Source of the DNA: Serratia marcescens
GTDB lineage: Bacteria > Pseudomonadota > Gammaproteobacteria > Enterobacterales > Enterobacteriaceae
DNA length: 64,000 nucleotides
Direction of reading: 5' to 3'
Assembly: GCF_006715005.1 (NCBI RefSeq)
Contig: NZ_VFMJ01000001.1
Location: 4,092,001 to 4,156,000, forward strand
Shown here: positions 9,643 through 21,333 of the stretch, one piece after another
Layout: each line of letters opens with the position of its first letter
Numbering within the stretch: the first letter of the stretch is position 1
Notes under the pieces: generated by a model
The model's database searches: none
What the model saw: only the letters and a program-made list of their open reading frames with translations
What the model was told of the DNA's origin: nothing
Translations under genes and position numbers: made by a program

Positions 9643-11439
9643 GTGCAAACCTTTAACGCCGATCTTGCCATTATTGGGGCCGGGGGCGCTGGTTTACGTG
9701 CAGCAATAGCCGCAGCGGAAGCCAATCCCCAACTGAAAATCGCGCTGATCTCTAAGGTCTACCCGATGCGCAGCCACACGGTCGCCGCCGAGGGGGGCTC
9801 CGCCGCCGTCACCCAGGATCACGATACCTTCGACTACCACTTCAACGACACCGTCGCCGGCGGCGACTGGCTGTGTGAACAGGACGTGGTCGATCACTTC
9901 GTGCATCAGTGCCCGCGCGAGATGACCCAGCTCGAACAGTGGGGCTGCCCGTGGAGCCGCAAACCGGACGGGTCGGTCAACGTGCGGCGCTTCGGCGGCA
10001 TGAAGATCGAACGCACCTGGTTCGCCGCCGACAAGACCGGCTTCCACATGCTGCACACCCTGTTCCAGACCTCGCTGAAATACCCGCAGATCCAACGCTT
10101 CGACGAGCACTTCGTGCTGGATATCCTGGTGGATGACGGCCAGGCGCGCGGCCTGGTGGCGCTCAACATGATGGAAGGCACCCGCGTGCAGATCCGCGCC
10201 AACGCGGTGGTGATGGCCACCGGCGGCGCCGGGCGCGTCTACCGCTACAACACCAACGGCGGCATCGTTACCGGCGACGGCATGGGCATGGCGTTCCACC
10301 ACGGCGTGCCGCTGCGCGACATGGAGTTCGTGCAGTATCACCCGACCGGCCTGCCCGGTTCCGGCATCCTGATGACCGAGGGCTGTCGCGGCGAAGGTGG
10401 CATCCTGGTCAACAAAGACGGCTACCGTTACCTGCAAGACTACGGCATGGGCCCGGAAACCCCGCTGGGCGAGCCGAAGAACAAATACATGGAGCTGGGC
10501 CCACGCGATAAGGTGTCCCAGGCCTTCTGGCACGAATGGCGCGCCGGCCGCACCATCGCCACCCCACGCGGCGACGTGGTCTACCTCGATCTGCGCCACC
10601 TGGGCGAGAAAAAGCTGCTGGAGCGGCTGCCGTTCATCTGCGAACTGGCCAAGGCCTACGTCGGCGTCGATCCGGTGAAAGATCCGATCCCGGTGCGCCC
10701 TACCGCGCACTACACCATGGGCGGCATTGAAACCGACCAGAACTGCGAAACCCGCATCAAGGGGCTGTTCGCGGTCGGCGAATGCTCCTCCGTCGGCCTG
10801 CACGGTGCCAACCGTCTCGGCTCCAACTCGCTGGCGGAACTGGTGGTGTTCGGCCGCGTCGCCGGTGAGCAAGCGGCCCGCCGCGCGCTGGAAACCGCGC
10901 CAGCCAACGGCAGCGCGCTGGATGCGCAAACCCGCGACGTCGAAACCCGCCTGAGCAACCTGATGAAGCAGGAAGGCAACGAAAACTGGGCGAAGATCCG
11001 CGACGAAATGGGGCTGTCGATGGAAGAAGGCTGCGGCATCTACCGCACGCCGGAGCTGATGCAAAAAACCATCGATAAGCTGGCCGAGCTGAAAGAGCGC
11101 TTCAAGCGCGTCAACATCACCGACAACTCCAGCGTGTTCAATACCGATCTGCTGTACACCATCGAGCTGGGCTACGGCCTGGACGTCGCCGAATGCATGG
11201 CGCACTCCGCGTTTAACCGCAAAGAGTCGCGCGGCGCCCACCAGCGCCTGGACGAAGGCTGCACCGAGCGTGACGACGTCAACTTCCTCAAGCATACGCT
11301 GGCGTTCCATAACCCGCAGGGCGCGCCGCGTCTCGAATACAGCGACGTGAAAATCACCAAGCTGCCGCCGGCCAAACGCGTCTACGGCGCAGAAGCCGAA
11401 GCGCAGGAGAAAAAGAATAAGGAGCAGGCAAATGGCTGA
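9643..11439 (+). CDS. frdA: Fumarate reductase flavoprotein subunit
   Basis: Catalytic subunit of quinol:fumarate reductase, the terminal enzyme of anaerobic fumarate respiration on the cytoplasmic face of the inner membrane. The 598-residue protein has the N-terminal FAD-binding [15 protein letters not shown], the covalent-FAD His in [14 protein letters not shown] near residue 45, and the active-site region [21 protein letters not shown] near residue 233. The start is GTG 9643 behind AGGAGG-like TTGGAGGAATGCA. It overlaps frdB by 8 bases and heads the frdABCD operon. Confidence 0.97.
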   Translation: MQTFNADLAIIGAGGAGLRAAIAAAEANPQLKIALISKVYPMRSHTVAAEGGSAAVTQDHDTFDYHFNDTVAGGDWLCEQDVVDHFVHQCPREMTQLEQWGCPWSRKPDGSVNVRRFGGMKIERTWFAADKTGFHMLHTLFQTSLKYPQIQRFDEHFVLDILVDDGQARGLVALNMMEGTRVQIRANAVVMATGGAGRVYRYNTNGGIVTGDGMGMAFHHGVPLRDMEFVQYHPTGLPGSGILMTEGCRGEGGILVNKDGYRYLQDYGMGPETPLGEPKNKYMELGPRDKVSQAFWHEWRAGRTIATPRGDVVYLDLRHLGEKKLLERLPFICELAKAYVGVDPVKDPIPVRPTAHYTMGGIETDQNCETRIKGLFAVGECSSVGLHGANRLGSNSLAELVVFGRVAGEQAARRALETAPANGSALDAQTRDVETRLSNLMKQEGNENWAKIRDEMGLSMEEGCGIYRTPELMQKTIDKLAELKERFKRVNITDNSSVFNTDLLYTIELGYGLDVAECMAHSAFNRKESRGAHQRLDEGCTERDDVNFLKHTLAFHNPQGAPRLEYSDVKITKLPPAKRVYGAEAEAQEKKNKEQANG

Positions 11440-12166
11440 GATGCAAACCCTGAAGATCGACGTCATGCGCTATAACCCGGAAAGCGACGCCGAGCCGCAT
11501 TTTGTCACCTACGCCGTGCCTTATGACGAGCAGACCTCGCTGCTCGATGCGCTGGGCTATATCAAGGATAACCTGGCGCCGGATCTCTCCTACCGCTGGT
11601 CTTGCCGCATGGCGATCTGCGGCTCCTGCGGCATGATGGTCAACCGCGTGCCGAAGCTGGCGTGCAAAACCTTCCTGCGCGATTACGTCGGCGGCATGAA
11701 GGTCGAAGCGCTGGGCAACTTCCCGATCGAGCGCGATCTGGTGGTCGACATGACCCACTTCATCGAAAGCCTGGAGGCAATCAAGCCGTACATCATCGGC
11801 AACAATCGCAAACCGGAAGACGGCCCGAACGTGCAGACCCCGGCGCAGATGGCCAAATACCACCAGTTCTCCGGCTGCATCAACTGCGGCCTGTGCTACG
11901 CCGCGTGCCCGCAGTTCGGCCTCAACCCCGAGTTTATCGGCCCGGCGGCGATCACGCTGGCGCACCGCTACAACCTGGACAACCGCGACCACGGCAAGAA
12001 ACAGCGCATGCCGCAGCTCAACGGCCAAAACGGTGTCTGGAGCTGCACCTTCGTCGGCTATTGCTCCGAAGTCTGTCCGAAACACGTCGATCCCGCCGCC
12101 GCTATCCAGCAGGGCAAGGTGGAGAGCGCCAAAGACTTCATGATCGCCATGCTGAAGCCGCAATAA
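11432..12166 (+). CDS. frdB: Fumarate reductase iron-sulfur subunit
   Basis: Electron-transfer subunit carrying electrons from menaquinol to FrdA. In its 244 residues the [2Fe-2S] ligands are in [13 protein letters not shown] (near residue 57). The [4Fe-4S] ligands are in [12 protein letters not shown] (near 149), and the [3Fe-4S] and shared ligands are in [17 protein letters not shown] (near 205). It overlaps the end of frdA by 8 bases, which suggests translational coupling, and frdC starts 15 bases after its stop. Confidence 0.97.
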   Translation: MAEMQTLKIDVMRYNPESDAEPHFVTYAVPYDEQTSLLDALGYIKDNLAPDLSYRWSCRMAICGSCGMMVNRVPKLACKTFLRDYVGGMKVEALGNFPIERDLVVDMTHFIESLEAIKPYIIGNNRKPEDGPNVQTPAQMAKYHQFSGCINCGLCYAACPQFGLNPEFIGPAAITLAHRYNLDNRDHGKKQRMPQLNGQNGVWSCTFVGYCSEVCPKHVDPAAAIQQGKVESAKDFMIAMLKPQ

Positions 12167-12181
12167 GGGAGAAAAATTGCC

Positions 12182-12574
12182 ATGACAACTCAACGTAAGC
12201 CCTATGTGCGCACCATGACGCCCACCTGGTGGCAAAAGCTCGGCTTCTACCGTTTCTACATGCTGCGCGAAGGCACCTCGGTGCTGGCGGTCTGGTTCAG
12301 CATCGTGCTGCTCTACGGCGTGTTCGCGCTGAAGGGCGGCGCCGAGAGCTGGGCCGGCTTCGTCGGCTTCTTGCAGAACCCGCTGGTGCTGTTGATCAAC
12401 GTCGTCGCCCTGCTGGCGGCGGCGCTGCACACCAAAACCTGGTTCGATTTGGCGCCGAAGGCCGCCAATATCGTGGTCAACAGCGAGAAAATGGGGCCGG
12501 GCCCCATCGTGAAAGGGCTGTGGGCCGTCACGATCGTCGTCAGCGTGGTCATCCTGGCCGTGGCCCTGTTCTAA
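12182..12574 (+). CDS. frdC: Fumarate reductase membrane anchor subunit C
   Basis: A 130-residue integral membrane anchor that, with FrdD, binds menaquinone and attaches FrdAB to the inner membrane. It begins with the conserved [21 protein letters not shown] and shows three hydrophobic segments (about residues 30-50, 65-85 and 108-128). The [12 protein letters not shown] motif follows the second. It is third in frdABCD, with a 12-base gap to frdD. Confidence 0.96.
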   Translation: MTTQRKPYVRTMTPTWWQKLGFYRFYMLREGTSVLAVWFSIVLLYGVFALKGGAESWAGFVGFLQNPLVLLINVVALLAAALHTKTWFDLAPKAANIVVNSEKMGPGPIVKGLWAVTIVVSVVILAVALF

Positions 12575-12586
12575 TCCGGAGGAAAC

Positions 12587-12946
12587 ATGATAAATCAAGC
12601 ACCTAAACGCTCCGACGAGCCGGTTTTCTGGGGATTGTTCGGCGCCGGCGGCATGTGGGGCGCGATCGTCGCGCCGGCCATCGTGCTGCTGGTCGGCATT
12701 CTGCTGCCGCTGGGGCTGTTCCCCGGTGAAGCACTGGGTTACGAACGCGTGCTGGCGTTCTGCCAGAGCCTGATCGGCCGCCTGTTCCTGCTGCTGATGA
12801 TCATCCTGCCGCTGTGGTGCGGCCTGCACCGTATCCATCATGCGATGCACGATCTGAAGATCCACGTACCGGCCGGCAAATGGGTGTTCTACGGTCTGGC
12901 GGCGATCCTCAGCGTGGTCACCGTTATCGGCGTCGTCACCCTGTAA
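12587..12946 (+). CDS. frdD: Fumarate reductase membrane anchor subunit D
   Basis: A 119-residue membrane anchor that partners FrdC. It has the conserved N-terminal motif [20 protein letters not shown] and three hydrophobic segments. The motif [14 protein letters not shown] near residue 83 lies in the quinone-site region. It has a clear ribosome site (GGAGG) and is the last gene of the operon; a strong terminator follows at 12955. Confidence 0.96.
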   Translation: MINQAPKRSDEPVFWGLFGAGGMWGAIVAPAIVLLVGILLPLGLFPGEALGYERVLAFCQSLIGRLFLLLMIILPLWCGLHRIHHAMHDLKIHVPAGKWVFYGLAAILSVVTVIGVVTL

Positions 12947-12954
12947 ACCGCTTC

Positions 12955-12983
12955 GGCGGCCAACGCCCGTTGGCCGCCCTTTT
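12955..12983 (+). terminator. Rho-independent terminator of frdABCD
   Basis: Stem GGCGGCCAACG (12955-12965) pairs with CGTTGGCCGCC (12968-12978) across a very short loop and is followed by CTTTT. It ends frdABCD just before blc. Confidence 0.85.
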
Positions 12984-13030
12984 CTCATCGGCTACACTGT
13001 CTACTCGCCCCCGGTAAACAGGAGTCACCG

Positions 13031-13564
13031 ATGCGTTTATGGTCAAACCTTAGCGTCATGCTTTCCGCCCTGCTCTCCGTCGCCTGCAGCGTCTCCCCGC
13101 CCAAAGACATCAAGGTCGTGACCCCTTTCGACAGTCAGCGCTATCTCGGCACCTGGTACGAAATCGCGCGTCTGGATCATCGTTTTGAACGCGGTTTGCA
13201 GCAGGTGACCGCCCACTACAGCCCACGCGCCGACGGCGGACTGAAAGTCATCAATCGCGGCTTCAATCCGCAGAAACAGCAATGGCAAGAAAGCGAAGGC
13301 AAAGCCTACTTTATCGGCTCACCGCAGGTCGCGGCGCTGAAAGTGTCGTTCTTCGGCCCCTTCTACGGCGGCTATAACGTGATTGCCCTGGACCCGGACT
13401 ACCGCTACGCGCTGGTTTGCGGCCCAAACCGCGACTATCTGTGGATCCTGTCGCGCACGCCGACGCTTGACGCCGGCGTACGCGACAGCTTATTGCAGAC
13501 GGCCAAGGGCTACGGTTTCGCCACCGACAAGCTGATTTGGGTGCAACAGTCCGCCGCTCAGTGA
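13031..13564 (+). CDS. blc: Outer membrane lipoprotein Blc (bacterial lipocalin)
   Basis: Lipocalin anchored to the outer membrane, thought to bind lysophospholipids or fatty acids. The 177 residues start with a lipoprotein signal; the likely lipidated Cys is residue 19 or so in LLSVACS, although Ser at -3 departs from the usual Leu. The lipocalin signature [20 protein letters not shown] (near residue 37) and the second conserved region [20 protein letters not shown] are intact. It follows frdD, as in E. coli, and its end overlaps the convergent gdx end by 7 bases. Confidence 0.96.
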   Translation: MRLWSNLSVMLSALLSVACSVSPPKDIKVVTPFDSQRYLGTWYEIARLDHRFERGLQQVTAHYSPRADGGLKVINRGFNPQKQQWQESEGKAYFIGSPQVAALKVSFFGPFYGGYNVIALDPDYRYALVCGPNRDYLWILSRTPTLDAGVRDSLLQTAKGYGFATDKLIWVQQSAAQ

Positions 13565-13875
13565 CTGCTGAACTTCAGCCCGAGAATGCCGACCACGATC
13601 AGGCACAGGCTGATGATGCGCGCGATATTGGTCGACTCGCCCAACAGCACCATGCCCATGATGGCTGCACCTACCGCACCGATACCGGTCCATACCGCAT
13701 AGGCGGTACCGGCGGGCAGCGTTTTCATGGCGTTGGCCAACAGCAACATGCTGACCACCATCGCGGCGATGGTGATGATGCTCGGCGTCAGCCGGGTAAA
13801 ACCGTGGGTGTATTTCAGACCGATAGCCCAAACCACTTCGAGCAAACCGGCGATAAGCAGAATAATCCAGGCCAT
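13558..13875 (-). CDS. gdx: Guanidinium exporter Gdx (SugE), SMR family
   Basis: A 105-residue small multidrug resistance-type transporter with four transmembrane helices. It works as an antiparallel dimer that exchanges guanidinium for protons. The key membrane Glu is in [16 protein letters not shown] (residue 13), and the SugE-type segment [19 protein letters not shown] is present. A guanidine-II riboswitch precedes it, which supports guanidinium as the substrate over quaternary ammonium compounds. The ATG at 13875 has AGGGAGG upstream. It converges with blc. Confidence 0.96.
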   Translation of the reverse strand: MAWIILLIAGLLEVVWAIGLKYTHGFTRLTPSIITIAAMVVSMLLLANAMKTLPAGTAYAVWTGIGAVGAAIMGMVLLGESTNIARIISLCLIVVGILGLKFSSH

Positions 13876-13895
13876 GAGACGGCCTCCCTACCACT

Positions 13896-13939
13896 GGGGT
13901 CGTCCCCGAAAAAATGACGCGTAAACGGGTCGTCCCGTT
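13896..13939 (-). promoter_or_regulatory. Guanidine-II riboswitch (mini-ykkC) of gdx
   Basis: In RNA order the reverse strand has hairpin 1 AACGGGACGACCCGTT (13939-13924), a 16-base linker, then hairpin 2 GGGGACGACCCC (13907-13896). Both carry an ACGA tetraloop, the defining guanidine-binding ACGR loop of this class. Hairpin 2 ends 6 bases before the gdx Shine-Dalgarno (AGGGAGG), which fits ligand-dependent release of translation. The ligand is established for the class; the mode here is inferred. Confidence 0.92.
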
Positions 13940-14067
13940 CAGCGGGGTGATGAACGGCGGGCAACCTCACCCGCACTGCGGCAGGATAGCAGCAGCGTTA
14001 ACGCTCAGGCAAGAGGAGGAAATGCGGCGGCCCTCCGCACGCGGAACGCCGCCGGAGGGAGAACGGA

Positions 14068-14199
14068 TTATTCCGCGCTGCGCTGAATGGCCTTGCCGCC
14101 GGCCTGAATGTCCTCACCCACGCCGCGGGTGGTGTTACAGGCGGTCAACGAGGTCAAAATCATCAAAGAGAAGATCGCGATAATACTTTTCTTCAGCAT
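14068..14199 (-). CDS. ecnB: Entericidin B-like lipoprotein
   Basis: A 43-residue lipoprotein, [21 protein letters not shown] followed by [14 protein letters not shown]. The lipobox is LTAC and the mature part is about 23 residues. Entericidin B is described as a small bacteriolytic outer-membrane lipoprotein that acts in stationary phase and is opposed by entericidin A. Its paralogue lies 121 bases upstream on the same strand. A GC-rich inverted repeat (CCCTCCG...CGGAGGG, about 14031-14059) follows the stop but lacks a clear T run. Confidence 0.9.
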   Translation of the reverse strand: MLKKSIIAIFSLMILTSLTACNTTRGVGEDIQAGGKAIQRSAE

Positions 14200-14320
14200 A
14201 AGAAAGTCCTTATTTGTCGTTGATGAAAAAGTACGGCTTTCTAAGCTTAGTCAAAATTGGCGCAAGGAGTGGGATTGCCACCGGCTTTGTGGCGCAAATA
14301 CATCGGGTTAAAGGGCGGGA

Positions 14321-14452
14321 TCAGCCGGCCGTGCGGGAAATGGCGCCGCCGAGATGCTGAACGTCTTCGCCGAAACCGCGAAACGTATTGCAACCGCTAA
14401 GGGAGAAAAGGAACAACAGGGAGAGCACGGCCAACAACGTTTTCTTGAACAT
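14321..14452 (-). CDS. ecnA: Entericidin A-like lipoprotein (antidote paralogue)
   Basis: A 43-residue lipoprotein with signal MFKKTLLAVLSLLFLFSLSG, then the lipidated Cys and NTFRGFGEDVQHLGG. Both this and the next gene carry the NT[FT]RGxGEDxQ motif of entericidins. Order and strand match E. coli ecnA-ecnB between efp and gdx, and I assign A and B by that order. Telling antidote from toxin by sequence alone is not secure. Confidence 0.85.
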   Translation of the reverse strand: MFKKTLLAVLSLLFLFSLSGCNTFRGFGEDVQHLGGAISRTAG

Positions 14453-14482
14453 GCGGGTTTTCTGCCAACGAACGGGGATGGG

Positions 14483-14513
14483 ATAAAACAGAGGAACCAC
14501 GGGGGTTCCTCTG
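14483..14513 (-). terminator. Rho-independent terminator of efp
   Basis: On the reverse strand CAGAGGAACC (14513-14504), loop CCCGT, GGTTCCTCTG (14498-14489), followed by TTTTAT. It lies 14 bases beyond the efp stop, between efp and ecnA. Confidence 0.88.
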
Positions 14514-14526
14514 CTTTGAAACTTAT

Positions 14527-15093
14527 TTATTTAACGCGAGAGACGTATTCGCCAGAGCGAGTGTCAACTTTGATCACTTCGCCGATCTGGACGAACAACG
14601 GCACTTTAACCACGGCACCGGTGCTCAGGGTAGCCGGCTTGCCGCCAGTCCCTGCGGTATCGCCTTTCAGGCCCGGATCGGTATCGGTGATTTCCGCTTC
14701 GATGAAGTTCGGCGGCTGAACGGCGATTGGACGGCCATCCCACAGGGTGATGATGCACTCTGCGTTGTCCTGCAGCCATTTGGCCGCGTCGCCTACGGTT
14801 TTGCCGTCAACCTGATGCTGTTCGAAAGACTCAGGGTGCATGAAGTGGTAGAACTCACCGTCGCTGTACAGGTAGTTCATGTTGGTGTCCATCACGTCTG
14901 CGCCTTCGCAAGAATCGGTAGACTTGAAGGTTTTTTCCACGCGGCTGCCGGTCAGCAGACGACGCATTTTCACGCGTGCGAACGCCTGGCCTTTGCCCGG
15001 CTTAACGAACTCACTGGCTTCGATGGCGTAAGGTTCGCCCTCGAACATGATTTTAAGACCCGGACGGAAATCGTTGCTAGAATAAGTCGCCAT
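14527..15093 (-). CDS. efp: Elongation factor P
   Basis: Translation factor that relieves ribosome stalling at polyproline stretches. The 188-residue, three-domain protein has the modification loop [15 protein letters not shown] near residue 30, with the Lys (residue 34) that EpmB and EpmA modify with beta-lysine. The EF-P signature in the C-terminal part is present ([18 protein letters not shown]). It is divergent from epmB across 42 bases, which puts the factor beside one modifying enzyme, and epmA is 5 kb away. Confidence 0.97.
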   Translation of the reverse strand: MATYSSNDFRPGLKIMFEGEPYAIEASEFVKPGKGQAFARVKMRRLLTGSRVEKTFKSTDSCEGADVMDTNMNYLYSDGEFYHFMHPESFEQHQVDGKTVGDAAKWLQDNAECIITLWDGRPIAVQPPNFIEAEITDTDPGLKGDTAGTGGKPATLSTGAVVKVPLFVQIGEVIKVDTRSGEYVSRVK

Positions 15094-15135
15094 GATGGCC
15101 CTCTGAATATTTGAACTGGTAGCTTAGCCAAAAAA

Positions 15136-16164
15136 ATGGCACACATTATAACCCAAAGTACGGCACATAGAGAAGATTGGTTGCATCAACTCGCCGATGT
15201 TATTACCGATCCTGATGAATTACTGCAGCTTTTGTCACTGAATACGCACCCGGAACTGCCGCAGGGGCGCGATGCCCGCCGGCTGTTTGCCCTGCGCGTG
15301 CCGCGCGCCTTCGCTGCGCGCATGCGCCCCGGCGATGCCAACGACCCGCTGCTGCGCCAGGTGCTGACCGCCAGAGAGGAGTTCATCAACGCCCCAGGGT
15401 TCACCACCGATCCGCTCGATGAGCAGCGCAGCGTGGTGCCGGGCCTGCTGCACAAATACCGCAATCGCGCGCTGCTGCTGGTCAAAGGCGGCTGTGCAGT
15501 CAACTGCCGTTACTGCTTCCGCCGCCACTTCCCCTATCAGGATAATCAGGGCAATAAGAACAACTGGCGGCAGGCGCTGGATTATATCCGCCAACACCCG
15601 GAACTCGATGAGATCATTTTTTCCGGTGGCGATCCGCTGATGGCCAAAGACAGCGAGCTGGAGTGGCTGGTCGGCGAGCTGGAAGCCATCCCGCACCTGA
15701 AGCGCCTGCGCATTCACACCCGTCTGCCGGTGGTGATCCCGGCGCGCATTACGCCGGCGCTGTGCCGCCTGCTGTCGGCCTCGCGCCTGCAGGTGCTGAT
15801 GGTCACGCACATCAACCACGCCAACGAAATCGACCGCGAGCTGCAGAGCGCCATGGCCCAGCTGCGCCTCGCCGGCGTCACGCTGCTCAATCAAAGCGTG
15901 CTGCTGCGCGAGGTCAACGATGACGCCGATACGCTGGCGGCGCTCAGCAACGCGCTGTTCGACGCCGGCATCCTGCCCTATTACATCCACGTGCTGGACA
16001 AGGTGCAGGGCGCGGCGCACTTCATGGTCAGCGACGATGAAGCGCGCGCCATCATGCAGGCGCTGCTGAGCAAGGTGTCCGGTTATCTGGTGCCGCGCCT
16101 GACGCGTGAAGTGGGCGGCGAACCGAGCAAAACGCCGATCGACCTGCGCCTGATGCCGGAGTGA
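15136..16164 (+). CDS. epmB: EF-P lysine 2,3-aminomutase EpmB
   Basis: Radical SAM, PLP-dependent enzyme that converts (S)-alpha-lysine to (R)-beta-lysine for EpmA to load onto EF-P. The 342-residue protein has the radical SAM cluster in CAVNCRYCFRRHFPY (near residue 120). The glycine-rich SAM motif FSGGDPLMAKD is near residue 163. The C-terminal PLP-lysine region includes GEPSKTPIDL. The start ATG is 42 bases from the divergent efp ATG. A terminator follows at 16186. Confidence 0.96.
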   Translation: MAHIITQSTAHREDWLHQLADVITDPDELLQLLSLNTHPELPQGRDARRLFALRVPRAFAARMRPGDANDPLLRQVLTAREEFINAPGFTTDPLDEQRSVVPGLLHKYRNRALLLVKGGCAVNCRYCFRRHFPYQDNQGNKNNWRQALDYIRQHPELDEIIFSGGDPLMAKDSELEWLVGELEAIPHLKRLRIHTRLPVVIPARITPALCRLLSASRLQVLMVTHINHANEIDRELQSAMAQLRLAGVTLLNQSVLLREVNDDADTLAALSNALFDAGILPYYIHVLDKVQGAAHFMVSDDEARAIMQALLSKVSGYLVPRLTREVGGEPSKTPIDLRLMPE

Positions 16165-16185
16165 CGTGCGCTAAATGCCGTAACG

Positions 16186-16219
16186 AAAAAGAGGAATGCC
16201 ATGGCATTCCTCTTTTTTT
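16186..16219. terminator. Bidirectional terminator between epmB and yjeI
   Basis: GAGGAATGCC (16191-16200) with GGCATTCCTC (16203-16212) around a 2-base centre, preceded by AAAAA and followed by T7. It serves epmB on the plus strand and yjeI on the minus strand. Confidence 0.88.
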
Positions 16220-16247
16220 ATCTCTTTGCGGCTGCGGCCTCAGCGCC

Positions 16248-16592
16248 TTATGGGCACTTGTAAACCTGGCCGACCATTTTGCTGTCCAGCGGTGCGAAGC
16301 TGGAGAGCAGATTCTGGCTCGGGCTGTTGGCGCCGTAGATCACGTTGCCGCCCATGGCCGCCGCCTTGTTGCGCAGATCGTTGGCCGCACCGCGCATGGA
16401 GCTGCCTTCACCGCCGTTGCCGGACAGCCAGTTGCTCTGGGTGCCGGTCACTTCCCCCAGCAGCTGGCATTCCGCCGCCGGCTTGCTGTCGGTGAACTTG
16501 ATCTGCTGACCCGCAGCGGTCAGTTCATGAGTGCTGCTGCAACCCGCCAGCAGCATCGCTGCCGAGAGACCCAGTAAGGCTTTAATCCGCAT
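16248..16592 (-). CDS. yjeI: YjeI-like lipoprotein (DUF4156)
   Basis: A 114-residue predicted lipoprotein of unknown function. Starting at ATG 16592 (GGGGAAC upstream) gives the signal MRIKALLGLSAAMLLAGC with lipobox LLAGC, so the mature protein begins at Cys18. The DUF4156 core includes ECQLLGEVTG, NWLSGNGGEGSSMRGAANDL and MGGNVIYG, close to E. coli YjeI, which is also beside groEL. Longer in-frame starts at 16604 and 16649 would add a charged stretch ahead of the signal peptide and are less likely. Confidence 0.9.
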   Translation of the reverse strand: MRIKALLGLSAAMLLAGCSSTHELTAAGQQIKFTDSKPAAECQLLGEVTGTQSNWLSGNGGEGSSMRGAANDLRNKAAAMGGNVIYGANSPSQNLLSSFAPLDSKMVGQVYKCP

Positions 16593-16770
16593 CTTGTTCC
16601 CCATTCGATGTTGAGAATTACGCAAAAGCTTATCAGAAAGCGATGCCATCTCTTAAGCACCCGTTGCCACGCGAGCGGGCCAACGTCTTGAGCGACAGCT
16701 GATGACTTACCAGTTTACCAGCTAAATCGCCCCGGGCGGCAAAAATATCATCAAATACAGTGCGGCGGCG

Positions 16771-18396
16771 TTAGGCCCAACCGGCAACGGTCGCCGATGC
16801 CTGCGCCTCCACGTCGCCCTGGCGCGATTCCCCCTCCGCCAGTTTGAATACCGCCACCGCCTGCGCCAGCAGGGCCGCCTGTTCCTCCACGCCGACGGCG
16901 GTGGTCGCCACCTCCTCCACCAGCGCGGCGTTCTGCTGGGTCACCTGATCCATCTGGGTCACCGCCACTCCGACCTGCTCAACGCCTTTGCTTTGCTCTT
17001 CCGACGCGTACGAGATGTTATCCATCAGCGACGTCACCTGGTTCACCGAGCCGACGATGGCATTCATCGTCTCGCCCGCCTGTTCCACCAGCCGCACGCC
17101 GGCGGCGATATCGCCGGTCACGCCGTCGACCAGCCCGCTGATCTCCTTGGCCGAAGTCGCGCAGCGCTGCGCCAGGTTGCGCACCTCGCCGGCCACCACC
17201 GCAAAACCCCGTCCCTGTTCACCGGCGCGGGCGGCCTCCACGGCGGCGTTCAGGGCCAGGATATTGGTCTGGAAAGCGATGCCGTCGATCACGCTGGTAA
17301 TATCCCCCACCTGGCGCGCGCTGTCGTTGATCGCCCGCATCTTGTCAACCGCGCTGGCCATCAGCGTTTCGCCGTTGCGGGCAATGCCGGCGGTCTGATT
17401 GACCATCCCGGCGGCCTGGTTGGCGTTATCGGCGTTTTGCCGCACCGTAGCGGTGATCTGTTCCATGCTGGCGGCAGTTTCCGTCAGCGCACTGGCCTGT
17501 TCTTCAGTGCGGCTGGAAAGATCGGCGTTGCCGACGGCGATCTCGTGCGTACCGTGGTTGATCGACTCCACGCCGTCACGCACCTGCTGCACGGTGGCGC
17601 TCAGCTCCTGCTGCATCGTCCGCAGGCTGGCGAACAGCATGCCGATCTCATTGTTGTTGCGTACCGCGATCTCACTGCGCAGATCGCCACGCCCAACCTT
17701 TTGCAAGTGTTCGGCGATCTGGCGCAGCGGCAGAATCAAACGCCGGCGGAAATCACGTTGCACGGCGACCAGCAACAGCAGGATCGCCGCCAGGGTGCCG
17801 CTCAGCAGGCGTGCGAAGACTTTTTGGGTCTGCTCCGCCTCTTCCACCGCCAGACGGTGGGCGGCCACCGTGGCCCGCATGTAGTCGGCAAACTGGTTAT
17901 CCAGCCGCTGGCGCACCTGGCGCTTCTCTGCCGCCATGGCGTGCAGCCGCTCGATCAGCGCCGCCTGCGGCGTATCGGCCAACAGCGTCAGTTCTTGCTT
18001 CAGCACCGCCTGCTGCGCCAGGTAGACCTTTTTCATCGCCTCGCCCAGATCCGGGCGCGATACCGTCAGGCCCGGCGTCTCCCAAAACAGGTTGAACGCG
18101 ACGTCGGCGCTGCGCAGCTCACCGCGCGCCTCATCGATACCCTGCTGAATATCGGCTCTGCTGGTCTGCGCCCAGCGCTCGAATGCCATGTTGTCGATCA
18201 GCGTCTGCGTTTGCAGCAAAGCACGCCAACTGCGGTTAAGCGCCGCTTCCTCGTCGGAGAACGTGCTCATCCTGCCGATGCTGTTGCCGTTTTGCTGCAT
18301 GAAATAGAAGGCGATGGCGCCGGTTCCCATGGGCATCAAGCCCAGCAGCAACAGCATCAACATCAGCCAGGTGGCTATTTTCATATTTTTCAGCAT
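16771..18396 (-). CDS. Methyl-accepting chemotaxis protein
   Basis: Inner-membrane chemoreceptor of 541 residues. A first membrane segment (about residues 8-30, [22 protein letters not shown]) is followed by a periplasmic four-helix-type sensor domain to about residue 190. A second membrane segment, a HAMP domain ([20 protein letters not shown]) and the cytoplasmic signalling domain with the hairpin core [20 protein letters not shown] complete it. It ends VAGWA with no NWETF pentapeptide, so it probably relies on other receptors for CheR/CheB docking. The ligand cannot be told. It interrupts the E. coli-type order between yjeI and groEL. Confidence 0.93.
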   Translation of the reverse strand: MLKNMKIATWLMLMLLLLGLMPMGTGAIAFYFMQQNGNSIGRMSTFSDEEAALNRSWRALLQTQTLIDNMAFERWAQTSRADIQQGIDEARGELRSADVAFNLFWETPGLTVSRPDLGEAMKKVYLAQQAVLKQELTLLADTPQAALIERLHAMAAEKRQVRQRLDNQFADYMRATVAAHRLAVEEAEQTQKVFARLLSGTLAAILLLLVAVQRDFRRRLILPLRQIAEHLQKVGRGDLRSEIAVRNNNEIGMLFASLRTMQQELSATVQQVRDGVESINHGTHEIAVGNADLSSRTEEQASALTETAASMEQITATVRQNADNANQAAGMVNQTAGIARNGETLMASAVDKMRAINDSARQVGDITSVIDGIAFQTNILALNAAVEAARAGEQGRGFAVVAGEVRNLAQRCATSAKEISGLVDGVTGDIAAGVRLVEQAGETMNAIVGSVNQVTSLMDNISYASEEQSKGVEQVGVAVTQMDQVTQQNAALVEEVATTAVGVEEQAALLAQAVAVFKLAEGESRQGDVEAQASATVAGWA

Positions 18397-18564
18397 AAGT
18401 CGTCTCCGTTGACAGTCACACCGGCGAGGGAAAATTCCCCGCCTGGTAGGGGCTATATCGGTACGAAACGGCAACGGTTTAGGGCAAAAGAAAAATAATG
18501 CAATAATTCATTCAGTGAACTAATAACAGGCTAAATAAACATTCTTTTTATTGATTTTTAAGAT

Positions 18565-18594
18565 AAAAAAAACCCCGGTCGTTTGACCGGGGTT
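18565..18594 (-). terminator. Rho-independent terminator of groSL
   Basis: The reverse strand reads AACCCCGGTC, loop AAAC, GACCGGGGTT, then a run of T. It sits about 28 bases past the groL stop. Confidence 0.88.
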
Positions 18595-18621
18595 CTCAGC
18601 ACACAAGCGTGTGGGGGATGA

Positions 18622-20280
<1,659 letters not shown>

Positions 20281-20312
20281 TCAACTCGTTCAGTTCAGAA
20301 GATAAAGCGCAA

Positions 20313-20606
20313 TTACGCTTCAACAATTGCCAGAATGTCGCTTTCGGACATGATCAACACTTCTTCATTGTCGATCTTCTCTGCTTTCACGCCGTAGCCG
20401 TCGTTGAAAATCACGATATCGCCAACTTTCACATCCAGCGGTTGGATGTTGCCGCTTTCCAGCACACGCCCTTTACCCACTGCAACCACTTCACCGCGAG
20501 TGGATTTACCCGCAGCGGAGCCAGTCAGGACGATGCCGCCAGCAGATTTTGATTCAACTTCTTTGCGCTTGACGATAACGCGGTCATGCAATGGACGAAT
20601 ACTCAT
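20313..20606 (-). CDS. groS: Co-chaperonin GroES (10 kDa)
   Basis: Heptameric lid of the GroEL chamber. The 97-residue protein starts [20 protein letters not shown] and contains the mobile loop [18 protein letters not shown] (residues 18-35), which binds GroEL. I use ATG 20606, preceded by AGGAGAGCG; an in-frame start at 20654 would add 16 residues absent in the family. It is the first gene of the operon, transcribed from the sigma32-type promoter near 20705. Confidence 0.98.
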   Translation of the reverse strand: MSIRPLHDRVIVKRKEVESKSAGGIVLTGSAAGKSTRGEVVAVGKGRVLESGNIQPLDVKVGDIVIFNDGYGVKAEKIDNEEVLIMSESDILAIVEA

Positions 20607-20689
20607 TGAACGCTCTCCTGTAAGAAGGTCTCTATCAGATTTAGGGTTGTACACCGGATGGTTGTTATTACCGGCCTCGTGGGATTTGA

Positions 20690-20720
20690 GATGGGGGCGT
20701 TCCAGCCCCCTTCAAGGGGG
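20690..20720 (-). promoter_or_regulatory. Sigma32 heat-shock promoter of groSL
   Basis: The reverse strand shows CCCCCTTGAA (20720-20711), a 13-base spacer, then CCCCCATCT. This is very close to the sigma32 consensus (CTTGAA, 13-15 bases, CCCCAT) and to the E. coli groE promoter. It lies about 85 bases upstream of groS. No CIRCE element was seen. Confidence 0.88.
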
Positions 20721-20795
20721 CTAACGAAAAAAATTTCGCATTTTTGGTCGGGCGGAGGCGACAGAGATGAAAAACGCGGCCTGAGCCGCGTTTGC

Positions 20796-21284
20796 TTAAC
20801 GATCGTGGGGCTTGCGCTCCTCATCCGGGCGGTGTTCCAGCACCGGGCGTTCGTCGTCCTTGCGCTGGAATTCACCGTCGAAGGTGTTGCCGTTGGCGGC
20901 GTCGCCCCCCGTCCAACCGCCGGGGCGATAAACCGACAGGTGCGGCATCAGCTTCAGCGTCAGCGATTTTTGCACCGGCGGCAGCAGCAGCAACAGGCCG
21001 AGGAAGTCGGTAAAGAAGCCCGGGATCAGCAGCAGGAAGCCCGCCAGCACCAGCGAAACGCTTTTCACCATTTCCGCCGCCGGGCTTTCGCCGGCCGCCA
21101 GTTTTTGCTGCATCTGCACGAAGGTTTTCATGCCCTGATTGCGCACCAGCGAAATGCCGACGCAGGAGCTGAACACCACCAGCAGCAGGGTGACAGCCAC
21201 GCCGAGCACGGCGGCGACTTTGATAAAAATGGATATTTCTATGTAAGCCAGCAGAAATATCAGCAGTAGCGGTAACCAGCGCAC
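20796..21284 (-). CDS. fxsA: Inner membrane protein FxsA
   Basis: Inner-membrane protein whose E. coli counterpart, when overproduced, suppresses F-plasmid exclusion of phage T7. The 162 residues include hydrophobic segments at about 2-20, 24-46 and 75-100 (LVLAGFLLLIPGFFTDFLGL, the FxsA signature). A polar C-terminal tail from about residue 125 ends in a charged KDDERP...RKPHDR stretch. It lies between groS and aspA, as in E. coli. Its cellular role is not well defined. Confidence 0.93.
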   Translation of the reverse strand: MRWLPLLLIFLLAYIEISIFIKVAAVLGVAVTLLLVVFSSCVGISLVRNQGMKTFVQMQQKLAAGESPAAEMVKSVSLVLAGFLLLIPGFFTDFLGLLLLLPPVQKSLTLKLMPHLSVYRPGGWTGGDAANGNTFDGEFQRKDDERPVLEHRPDEERKPHDR

Positions 21285-21333
21285 CTGGTTCTCCTATCGG
21301 TAGGTAAAGCACGGCCGCCATGGGGGCGACGGC

